Origin: Spirochaetaceae bacterium bin103
GTDB lineage: Bacteria > Spirochaetota > Spirochaetia > SZUA-6 > Bin103
Direction of reading: 5' to 3'
Assembly (NCBI GenBank): GCA_002238925.1
Contig: MPNH01000008.1
Span: 1 to 64,000, forward strand
Length of the DNA stretch: 64,000 nucleotides
Shown: piece after piece, positions 37,285 to 44,596 of the stretch
How the letters are laid out: every line of letters begins with the position of its first letter
Numbering within the stretch: the stretch's first letter is position 1
Program-made: the position numbers and the translations under genes
Notes under the pieces: model-generated
The model's input: only the letters and a program-made list of their open reading frames with translations
Told to the model about the DNA's origin: nothing
The model's database searches: none

Positions 37285-38237
37285 GCCAACTCCAGGTCGG
37301 CGAACTCGAACACCCGCTCGGGCGCCCGGTACGCCGCGGCCGGACTGCCTGCGCCCCGCAGCCGCGCCGGCAACTCGGCCGCGGCGGCGCCGGCAGCGCC
37401 GGCCAGCGCGCTCAGCTTGCCGGCCAGCGGGACCACCGCGCGGCCGGCGGTAACGTCGCAGCCCGCGCTCGCGATGCGGTCGCCGATGGCGGCATAGATG
37501 GCGCGCGCGGCGCGAATCGACAGGGCCGCGCGCCAGGGCAGGGCAATGAAACCCGCGTCCGCGGCGCCGTAGAAGCGCCCGGCGAGTGCGAGCATCTCGG
37601 TGACCACGGCCCGCAGCGGGTCACGCGCGGAGTCCGGAAACGGTGCGCCGAGTGCGGCGCGGAGGTCGCCGAGCCCGACCCGCTCCAGCCACGTGGCCGG
37701 CAGGTAGAGCCGTCCGAGGCGCCAGTCCTCCACCACGTCGCGGCAGATGTTGGTGAGTTGCATCGCCACGCCCAGCCGTGCCGCCGCCTGCAGCGCGGCG
37801 TCGTCGCGCAGCGTCAGGACGTGCGACATCATCAGGCCGACCGTGCCCGCGACGCGGTAGCAGTAATGCAGCAGAGCGGGGAGATCGTCGTACGTCGCCT
37901 GCCCCAGGTCCATGCGCATCCCGGCCAGCAACTCGCGCGGATAGTGCGGCGGCATCCCGGTGGCGTTCATCACGGTGCCGAATGCGTCGAGGACCGGGTC
38001 GCCGGTGGCCACGCCGCCGGTTATCCGCTTCAGCTCGCCGTACAGGCCGGCAAGCGCCGCCGGCCGAGGCCCCCCCGGCCCGCGCCCGGGGGGGCCCGGG
38101 CGGAGGGCGTCTCCGCCCCGCCGGCACCAGGCGTATACCACCAGTGCCGCGTGCCGGCTGTGGCGCGGCAGCAGGCGGGCGGCGAGCGCAAAGCTCTTCG
38201 AGCCGGCGGCGATGCGGCGCCGGCACTCGGCCGCCAC
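37281..38237 (-). CDS. crtB: Phytoene synthase CrtB (5' end disrupted in the sequence)
   Basis: CrtB condenses two geranylgeranyl diphosphates to phytoene. The intact frame runs from a GTG at 38237 (318 residues): SKSFALAARLLP, LVVYAWCRR, DLGQATYDDLPALLHYCYRVAG, and the second Asp-rich motif NICRDVVEDWRLGRLYLP. The native start is most likely the ATG at 38382, in an ATGA overlap with the crtI stop, encoding MRRPEQPPIAAAVAAE; a 109-bp insert breaks that frame, and 38382 to 37281 minus 109 is exactly 331 codons. The first Asp-rich motif expected after YAWCRR is replaced by GGDALRPG in a pure G/C tract, another suspect stretch. Confidence 0.85.
   Translation of the reverse strand: MAAECRRRIAAGSKSFALAARLLPRHSRHAALVVYAWCRRGGDALRPGPPGRGPGGPRPAALAGLYGELKRITGGVATGDPVLDAFGTVMNATGMPPHYPRELLAGMRMDLGQATYDDLPALLHYCYRVAGTVGLMMSHVLTLRDDAALQAAARLGVAMQLTNICRDVVEDWRLGRLYLPATWLERVGLGDLRAALGAPFPDSARDPLRAVVTEMLALAGRFYGAADAGFIALPWRAALSIRAARAIYAAIGDRIASAGCDVTAGRAVVPLAGKLSALAGAAGAAAAELPARLRGAGSPAAAYRAPERVFEFADLELA
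38068..38096. repeat. Perfect G/C palindrome within crtB
   Basis: Eleven-base arms (GGCCCCCCCGG and its complement) enclose a seven-base loop. The palindrome covers the codons where CrtB proteins carry the first DxxxD metal-binding motif. It may be a real hairpin or a sequence-quality artefact. Confidence 0.75.
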
Positions 38238-38382
38238 CGCCGCGGCGATCGGCGGCTGGTCGGGGGGGCTCCTTGCGCCCAGTCCCCCCGGACCCGGGGC
38301 GCGGGGGGGGGCGGCGGGCGATGGGGGCCCGGCCCTCGGCCGCCACCGCCGCGGCGATCGGCGGCTGTTCGGGGCGTCTCAT
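38227..38382. repeat. 109-bp imperfect direct repeat at the crtB start
   Basis: A segment of about 30 identical bases at 38227-38258 recurs from 38336 to 38367. Bases 38259-38330 remain colinear with 38368-38439 (the crtB start and crtI end) but with many substitutions to G or C. Removal of 109 bases fuses MRRPEQPPIAAAVAAE to CRRRIAAGSKSF in one frame. Confidence 0.85.
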
Positions 38383-39899
38383 GGCGCCAAGTCCTCCAGT
38401 ACGAGGTGCGCGGTGGCGCGCGCCGAGTTGATCACGCCCGGTATGCCGGCGCCCGGATGGGTGCCGGCGCCGACCAGGTAGAGCCGGTCGATGCGGGAGT
38501 CGCGGTTGTGGGTGCGGAACCAGGCGCTCTGGGTAAGGGTGGGCGCCAGCGAAAACGCGCTGCCCTGGTAGGCGTTGAGCTCGGAGCGGAAGTCGAGCGG
38601 CGTCATCCAGCGGCGCACCACGATGTGGCGGCGCACGTCGGGCAGCACGCGCTCCACGTCGGCGAGGATGCGGTCGGCATAGTGCGGCGCGACATGGTCC
38701 CACTCCAGGGCGGCGTTGCCGAGGTGCGGCACCGGAGCAAGGACGTAGAATGCGCCGTGACCCGGCGGCGCCAGGGACGGATCGGTGATGTGCGGCGCAT
38801 GCAGGTAGAGCGAGAAGTCTTCCGGCAGCCGGGCGCCGTGAAAGATGTCGGCGAGCAGCTCCCGGTAGCGTGGCCCGAACAGTACCGAGTGATGCACCAC
38901 CTGGCCGCGGTAGTCGCGGTCGGTGCCGAAGTAGAGCACGAACAGCGACATCGACCACGCTGCCCGCTGCAGCCGGGTTTGGCGCCGCGCCGCGGCCGGG
39001 GTGCCTCGGTAGAGCACGGCGTAGGTATGGTGCACGTCGGCGTTGGACACCACGGCGTCGAACGGTTCGCGGTGCCCGGACCCGGCGCGCGAATAGGCCA
39101 GGTGGTGGACCGTCCGCCCCGCGGCGCCTGCGAGCGTCGCGTGCTGCACGGGACTGGCCAGCAGGAGACGGCCGCCGAGGTCGACGAACAGGCGCACCAG
39201 GGCGCGCACCAGGACGTTGACGCCGCCGCGCGGATAGAACACGCCCCAGCGCCGTTCGAGATAGTGGATGAGGGTATAGATGGCGCTGGTCTCGAACGGA
39301 TTTCCCCCTACCAGGAGCGTGTGGAAGCTGAGCGCCTCGCGAATCCGTTCGTCGCCGATGTAGCGCGCCACCGTTCGGTACACCGAGCGGTCGGCGCGCA
39401 GGCCGGCGAGCTGCGGCGCCACCCGCACCATGTCCCAGAAGCGCAGGAACGGGGTGGCGGCCAGCTCCTCGTAGCCGGTGGCGAACACGCGCCGCGAGTA
39501 GTCCAGGAAGCGGCGGTAGCCGTCGCGGTCGTCCGGATTGCGGCGCCCGATCTGTGCTGCCAGCGCTGCGCCATCGGCGCAATAGTCGAAGCGGTCGCCG
39601 TCCGGCCACAACAGCCGGTAGAACGGGTCGACCGGCAGCAGCTCGACCCGGTCGCGGAGGTTTGCTCCGGCCACGGCGAACAGGTCCTCCAGCAGGGTCG
39701 GATCGGTTATCACCGTCGGGCCCATGTCGAACGTGAAACCCCGGTGCCGCCAGACGTACGCCCGGCCGCCCGGCTGCTCGCGCGCCTCGAACAGCGTGGT
39801 TGCCAGGCCCGCCGCCTGCAGCCGGATGGCGGCCGCAAGCCCGCCGAAACCGCTGCCGATCACCGCGACGCGCGCGCTGTGTTCCGCGGCGGCGGTCAC
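38379..39899 (-). CDS. crtI: Phytoene desaturase CrtI
   Basis: CrtI (506 residues) introduces double bonds into phytoene to give lycopene. The N-terminal FAD motif is VAVIGSGFGGLAAAIRLQAAG, then EAREQPGGRAYVWRHRGFTFDMGPTVITDP, which is the standard CrtI opening. FLVGGNPFETSAIYTLIHYLE and the C-terminal LYLVGAGTHPGAGIPGVINSA complete the flavin site. The GTG start at 39899 overlaps the crtY stop (GTGA), and the stop overlaps the crtB ATG. It is long enough to be fully functional. Confidence 0.95.
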   Translation of the reverse strand: MTAAAEHSARVAVIGSGFGGLAAAIRLQAAGLATTLFEAREQPGGRAYVWRHRGFTFDMGPTVITDPTLLEDLFAVAGANLRDRVELLPVDPFYRLLWPDGDRFDYCADGAALAAQIGRRNPDDRDGYRRFLDYSRRVFATGYEELAATPFLRFWDMVRVAPQLAGLRADRSVYRTVARYIGDERIREALSFHTLLVGGNPFETSAIYTLIHYLERRWGVFYPRGGVNVLVRALVRLFVDLGGRLLLASPVQHATLAGAAGRTVHHLAYSRAGSGHREPFDAVVSNADVHHTYAVLYRGTPAAARRQTRLQRAAWSMSLFVLYFGTDRDYRGQVVHHSVLFGPRYRELLADIFHGARLPEDFSLYLHAPHITDPSLAPPGHGAFYVLAPVPHLGNAALEWDHVAPHYADRILADVERVLPDVRRHIVVRRWMTPLDFRSELNAYQGSAFSLAPTLTQSAWFRTHNRDSRIDRLYLVGAGTHPGAGIPGVINSARATAHLVLEDLAP

Positions 39900-41261
39900 G
39901 GCGCCGCGCCCGGGCCGGTGCCGGCGCCCGCGGTGGGCCAGCGGCGCAGCGACAGCCCGCGCGGCGGCCGCCCGCCGAGCAGGCGCGCCTTGTCCGCGCC
40001 ACTCAGGCGCATGCTGAAGAAGCGGCGAATGGTGGGCTCCGGCAGGCGGAAGAAGCGTTCGAAAATGTTGCGGCGCGCGGCCGGCGGGTAGGCTCGGAAC
40101 AGCAGCCGATTGAGCAGGCAGCAGAACCGGGCGCGCCGCCGCAGGGCGCGGGGCGGGGCGGCCCGCCCGGGCGCCGGGGCCGCGGGGGGGGGGGGGGGGG
40201 AACAGCAGCGGATGGAGCAGGCAGCAGACCCGGGCGCGCCGCTGCAGGTCGCGGCGCGCGGCGGCCGCCGCGGCGCCGAGGCCGGCGAGGGGCGTGGTGG
40301 CGACCAGGGCGGCGAGCTCGGCCGCCTGGGGCAGCGAGTAGCCGGTACCGGGATGAAACCAACCGCCGCCGTAGCCGCCGCGCACCACTCCGGCGTCCAA
40401 CTGCGCCCCCGGCGCCGGCATCCGCCACGGCATCGGCAGGACGCCGCGTTCGCTGCGGACCACCGCCCGCGGGCGCCAGCCGTGGCGCTGCATCCACGCC
40501 GCTATGCCGGCGCGCCGCTGCGCCACGTCGAGGTCCGGCCCATCCGAGAAGCTGGTGTCCTCGACCAGGGCGCGGTGCGGTGAGAGCGGCAGCACGTACA
40601 TGAAGCGGAACCCGTCCTGCTGAGGGACGGTGGCGTCCATCACCAGCGGCCGGCGCAGGCCGTGCGGAGCGGCCAGGGTGACCTCCTCGCCGTAGAACTT
40701 CTGGTAGCCGCACTCGGCGCCGGGCGGGTCCGCGCCGCGCGCGTCGATCACCGCGTGCCCGTCCACCCGGCGCCCGTCATCGAGAAGCGCCCGCCCGGAC
40801 TCGAGCCGGGCCACGGTTGCCTGTTCCCACACCAGCGCGTCCGCGCGTCCGGACAGCAGGCCGCGCACCACCCGGCGCAACCGCGCGCTGGTAATCATGA
40901 GGTAGGGGGTCGCCAAGCGCCGGCGATAGCCGGGAAAGCGGACTTCGTAGCTGTCCCAGCGCCGGCTCACCAGCGGTGCCAGCTGCCGGCTCATGGCGGG
41001 CGACAGATCGCTCTCATAGCAGCACCAGGTGTGATTGCCGCCGATCGCGGCGCGTTCCAGCAGCGCCGTGCGCGGCGTCGGTTGCCCGTCCGGCAAGCCG
41101 GGTGGCGCGAACAGCGCCGCGACGATCAGGGCATTCTGCAGCCCGCCTCCACACAGAACGAGGTCCACGGTGTGCGGCTCGGGGTGGGGTTCGGGAGCGT
41201 GCCGGCCGCCCGCGTGCGGCCGGTTGCGCGGTGCCCGGGGCACGGAACCGCGTGCCGCCAC
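39896..41261 (-). CDS. crtY: Lycopene beta-cyclase CrtY (frame broken by a 103-bp repeat)
   Basis: CrtY cyclises lycopene ends to beta-ionone rings. From the GTG at 41261: VDLVLCGGGLQNALIVAAL (dinucleotide fold), GGNHTWCCYESDL, AVIDARGADP, FMYVLPLSPHRALVEDTSF and GYGGGWFHPGTGYSLPQA are all lycopene cyclase motifs. After CCLLHPLLF the frame runs into a C-rich tract. The true C-terminus (CLLNRLLFRAYPPAARRNI, IRRFFSMRLSGADKARLLGG) lies in a shifted frame and ends at 39896, overlapping the crtI GTG. The span of 1,366 bases minus the 103-bp repeat is exactly 421 codons, a normal CrtY length. I therefore regard the gene as intact in the organism. Confidence 0.85.
40097..40263. repeat. 103-bp imperfect direct repeat with a run of 17 G in crtY
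   Basis: About 50 bases at 40097-40150 recur at 40200-40253 with a few substitutions. Bases 40150-40200 stay colinear with 40253-40303 but drift into G, ending in 17 consecutive G (40184-40200). Fading into poly-G at the 3' side is typical of low-signal read tails in two-colour sequencing. Confidence 0.85.
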
Positions 41262-41266
41262 CGCGG

Positions 41267-42355
41267 TCAGGGGCGCCGCGCCAGCACGGCGCCGATCATC
41301 CGCTGCAGCGCCTCGCGGTCTTGCGGCGCCACCGCCAATTTTTCCACGCGGCGCCGTATGCCGGCCGCGGTTCGCTGCAGATGGCTGCCTACCATGCGCC
41401 TGATGCCGGCCGCGTCGATTGCTCTGCGCACCTGCAGCAGGTCGTCGGGACGCAGGTTGCGGTCGCCGAACAAGGAACCAATTCTGGCCCACTCCTGCGC
41501 CGGCAGGTGGCGGCTCAGCAACGCGTAGTACAGGGTGTGGCGGCCCTCGCGCACGTCGGTGCCGACCGGCTTCCCCATCTCCTGCGGGTCGCCGAACAGA
41601 TCGAGCTCATCGTCGATGATCTGAAAGATCTGGCCGAGCTCGCGCCCGACCGCCGCGAGTTCCGCCACCGTTGCTGCCGCAAGTCCGCCCAGCAGTCCGC
41701 CGGCGGTCAGCGGCAGCGCGCACGAGTATCCGGCCGTCTTCTTGGCGTACACGTCGAGAATGGCGTCGTCGTCACAGCGATGGTGTAGGGCGAGCTGCAT
41801 CTCGTTCAGTTCTCCCTCGCCGGCGGTGCCGGCCGTGCGGGATACGAGGGTGAGCAGTTCGCACTTGGTCGCCGGGTCTGCGCCAATTTGGGCCAACAAC
41901 TCGAACGCCAGGAAAAAGCCCACGTCGCCGGCGCACAGGGCCATGCTGCGCCCGACGTGGGCGGCATCCGCGGCGTCCCACAGGGCGGCGCACCGAGCGT
42001 AACTCACGTGCCACGCCGGCAGGCCGCGCCGCGTGTCGCTGCGGTCGATGATGTCGTCGTGGATCAGCATTGCGGAGTGCAGCAGTTCCAGCGCCGCGGC
42101 GCAGCGCAGCACGTCCCTGGACAGGGGCCCGGGCCGGCCCATCCGGTATGCGAGCACCACCAGCAGCGCGCGCATCATCTTGCCGCGGCAGGCGTACTGC
42201 GCGAAGCGTTCGGCCACCTCGCCGGCTCCGTCGGTGTGCTTGCCGGCCAGGAACTCGTGCAGAAACTGCTCCACCGCCTGCCGGTCGCGTGCCGCGAACG
42301 GAACCGGCGCGGCACGCGCCTCCCTCCTCGGCCGGGTGCGGAGTGGAGCCGGCAC
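41267..42355 (-). CDS. crtE: Geranylgeranyl diphosphate synthase CrtE
   Basis: A 362-residue trans-isoprenyl diphosphate synthase. The first Asp-rich motif is LIHDDIIDRSDTRRG, the second is QIIDDELDLFGD, and KPVGTDVREGRHTLYY and GKMMRALLVVLAYRMG are further signatures. Position in a crt operon points to the C20 product geranylgeranyl diphosphate, the substrate of CrtB. The start is a GTG two bases after the mvaS-like gene stop; crtY begins six bases after its own stop, so all are co-transcribed. Confidence 0.92.
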   Translation of the reverse strand: MPAPLRTRPRREARAAPVPFAARDRQAVEQFLHEFLAGKHTDGAGEVAERFAQYACRGKMMRALLVVLAYRMGRPGPLSRDVLRCAAALELLHSAMLIHDDIIDRSDTRRGLPAWHVSYARCAALWDAADAAHVGRSMALCAGDVGFFLAFELLAQIGADPATKCELLTLVSRTAGTAGEGELNEMQLALHHRCDDDAILDVYAKKTAGYSCALPLTAGGLLGGLAAATVAELAAVGRELGQIFQIIDDELDLFGDPQEMGKPVGTDVREGRHTLYYALLSRHLPAQEWARIGSLFGDRNLRPDDLLQVRRAIDAAGIRRMVGSHLQRTAAGIRRRVEKLAVAPQDREALQRMIGAVLARRP

Positions 42356-42357
42356 GG

Positions 42358-43632
42358 TTAGCGGCGCAGCGCGTATACGCGGTAGCCGTCGTCGCGAATT
42401 CGCTCCAGGTAGAAGGAGTCGCGCGGAATTCCGCTGGCCGCGGCGGGGCCCGGCGTATGGTAGCCGGCGTGCTCGCTGTCTCCGGCAACCCAGCGGTCGT
42501 AGTCGTCCGACGGAGCTTCCTGCACGTGATTGAGTGCGGATTCCATGTCCCAGCGGCGGATCACCTCCGGGGCACCCTCCGCCACCCGTCCGCTCAGCGC
42601 CACGGCGGTATTGCCGGAACCGTAGGACAGCATCAGCAGGCGCTCGCCGACCATCGCGTCGCCGCGCCGCTGGCAGCGCCGGTTCAGCAGGGAAGCGAGG
42701 CTCAGAAACACCGACCCCGAGTACAGGTTGCCGACAATGGCCGCCGGCTTTATCGATGCGTCGAAGTCGCGTTCGGCGAGGTAGCGGTTGATCTCCGGGC
42801 CGGACAGCCCCAGATAGCGGGCAACCAGCGAGCCCATCAATTCCAGGGGCAGGTGATGATAGGGGGCGTGGAAGGCGAACAGGTCGGTGTCGCGCAGCAC
42901 CTCGGCGGGAGTTTGGCCGGTGCGCTGGCAGTGGTCCAGGAACGCGTCTTCGATGGTTTCCTTGTAGCAGTGGATCGAGAACGACCCGCGCACGCGGGGG
43001 GTAATGGCGCCCACCGGACGAAAGAAGTCATCGACGTCGCGGGATGCGTAACCGGTGCTGGCCACGTCCAGCTCCAGGAGGTCACAGCCGCATTCGGCGA
43101 TCATGGCGACGGCACCGGCGCCGGCGGTGATCTCGGCGCTGGTGCCGGGGGCGTAGCGCGCCACGTCGGTGCAGATTACCAGGCCGCGCTCGGTGCGGAT
43201 CGGACTCAGCGCCAGCAGCGCGTTCACTCCGAGCAGCGAGTAGGTGCCGCCGGCACAGGCGTGCTGGGTCTGAAACGTGGCGATCGAGTTCGGGATCGGA
43301 AAACCGGCCGCGCGCAGCATGCCGCCGACGTGGGCGGCGATCGGCTTCGCGAGGTCGGTGGCGGACTCGGTCCCGACCGCGATGTAGCGCAGACTGGCGA
43401 TTGCGCTGTCGCTCATGCGCGACAGCACCTGCATCGCGGCCTGCGCCGCCATGGTCACGGCATCCTCCCACAGGTGGGGGAATCGCACCGAGATCTGGCC
43501 GGTCTTGTGGATGGCTCGATCCAGGATGCGCTGGATGGTTGGGTTGGACAACGCGTAGCGCTCCAACAGACGGCTCAATCGCATCATCAGCCTGGGGATG
43601 TATACGGCCATATCGCCAATACCGGTTGTCAT
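42358..43632 (-). CDS. HMG-CoA synthase family thiolase-fold protein (MvaS-like)
   Basis: The ATG at 43632 has a GGAGG eight bases upstream, which fixes the start (424 residues). The fold is thiolase-like: ATFQTQHACAGGTYSLLG carries the acyl-accepting Cys, AFHAPYHHLPLELM a His in the HMG-CoA-synthase position, and IVGNLYSGSVFLSLASLL the conserved Gly-Asn-x-Tyr motif. These match hydroxymethylglutaryl-CoA synthase better than FabH. As first gene of the carotenoid operon it could supply mevalonate-pathway precursor, which some spirochaetes use. The other mevalonate genes are not in the window, so a diverged function on a polyketide-like substrate remains possible. Confidence 0.75.
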   Translation of the reverse strand: MTTGIGDMAVYIPRLMMRLSRLLERYALSNPTIQRILDRAIHKTGQISVRFPHLWEDAVTMAAQAAMQVLSRMSDSAIASLRYIAVGTESATDLAKPIAAHVGGMLRAAGFPIPNSIATFQTQHACAGGTYSLLGVNALLALSPIRTERGLVICTDVARYAPGTSAEITAGAGAVAMIAECGCDLLELDVASTGYASRDVDDFFRPVGAITPRVRGSFSIHCYKETIEDAFLDHCQRTGQTPAEVLRDTDLFAFHAPYHHLPLELMGSLVARYLGLSGPEINRYLAERDFDASIKPAAIVGNLYSGSVFLSLASLLNRRCQRRGDAMVGERLLMLSYGSGNTAVALSGRVAEGAPEVIRRWDMESALNHVQEAPSDDYDRWVAGDSEHAGYHTPGPAAASGIPRDSFYLERIRDDGYRVYALRR

Positions 43633-43758
43633 GTGCGCTTCCTCCAAGGTTTTAGTGCCGGTAGCTCAAGTATTCGACGGAACACTGTACACGCAATGTA
43701 GCGCGAATCCCCTCCAACCCGGCAACTATCGCTTCGAGCGACTCAAGTAACCCGTACG

Positions 43759-44550
43759 CTACAGCGAACTCAGCCAGCCGCCGTCCACGTACAGAACCTG
43801 GCCGGTGATGTAGTTGGCTCCCGCCGAGGCCAGGAACACCGCCGCCGCACCGATGTCGGCGGGTGTGCCCCAGGTGCCGAGCGGCGCGCGATCGCGCACC
43901 CATGCGTCGAACGAGTCGTCTTCCCACAGCGGGCGGGTCATGTCGGTCTTGATGTAGCCGGGACCGATGGCATTGACGTTGATGCCGTACGGCGCCCACT
44001 CCACCGCGAGCGCCTTGGTGAGCTGCCGGATGGCGCCCTTGGTCGCCGCGTAGGGCGCGTTCTGCGGGCGCGCCTGCTCGCTGAGCAGGGAGGCGATGTT
44101 GATTACCCTCGCCGTCCCGGCCGGCGCCGGCGCGCCGCCCACATGTGCGATCCGGTCCCGGCCGAATGCCTGCGTCAGGCGGAACACGGCGGTGAGGTTG
44201 AGGTCGAGCACGAATTGCCAGTCCGACGCGCTCAGTTCCTCGGCACGGGCGCGGCGCGTGCCGCCGGCGTTGTTCACCAGGATGTCGACCGGGCCGTCCG
44301 CGCGCACCCGCCGGAACAGGTCGTCGATGCCGTCGCCGTCGGTCAGGTCGCACGGGTACACCGTCGCTTCGCCGCCGCGCCCGGCGATGCGGTCGCGCGC
44401 CGCCGCCAGGGCCGCCGGGTCGCGGCTCACCAGCGCCAGCGATGCTCCCGCGTCGGCCATTGCCAGGGCCACGCCGAGTCCGATGCCGCGGCTGCCGCCG
44501 GAGACCAGGGCACGTCGTCCGGCGAGGGAGAAGGGGTTCGGTTGCGCCAT
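43759..44550 (-). CDS. Short-chain dehydrogenase (gluconate 5-dehydrogenase-like)
   Basis: A 263-residue SDR beginning FSLAGRRALVSGGSRGIGLGVA, the usual opening of gluconate 5-dehydrogenase-type enzymes. DILVNNAGG, the Ser of VINIASLLSEQA, YAATKGAIRQLTKAL (Tyr/Lys) and ITGQVLYVDGGWLSSL are intact. The ATG at 44550 places the glycine motif at the normal distance; an open frame reaches 44586. The substrate is unproven. It is separated from the carotenoid operon by about 125 bases and sits downstream of the molybdoenzyme gene. Confidence 0.88.
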   Translation of the reverse strand: MAQPNPFSLAGRRALVSGGSRGIGLGVALAMADAGASLALVSRDPAALAAARDRIAGRGGEATVYPCDLTDGDGIDDLFRRVRADGPVDILVNNAGGTRRARAEELSASDWQFVLDLNLTAVFRLTQAFGRDRIAHVGGAPAPAGTARVINIASLLSEQARPQNAPYAATKGAIRQLTKALAVEWAPYGINVNAIGPGYIKTDMTRPLWEDDSFDAWVRDRAPLGTWGTPADIGAAAVFLASAGANYITGQVLYVDGGWLSSL

Positions 44551-44596
44551 GCGCCGACTATTGACCGCCCGCCGGCCCTCGCGCAAGGCGACCGTC

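Noticed and set aside
37621-40002. 793-codon minus-strand frame across crtB and crtI
   Set aside because: Mostly out-of-frame translation; only its short MRRPEQPPIAAAVAAE segment is real and belongs to the crtB start.
40184-40200. Run of 17 G in crtY as a phase-variation switch
   Set aside because: Changing the run by one or two bases could restore the frame, but the flanks are an imperfect duplicate of neighbouring sequence and deleting the whole 103-bp unit gives a normal CrtY, so an artefact explains more.
43650-43758. Promoter for the carotenoid operon
   Set aside because: Several TTG- and TA-rich strings exist, but none combines acceptable -35, spacing and -10, so no call is made.
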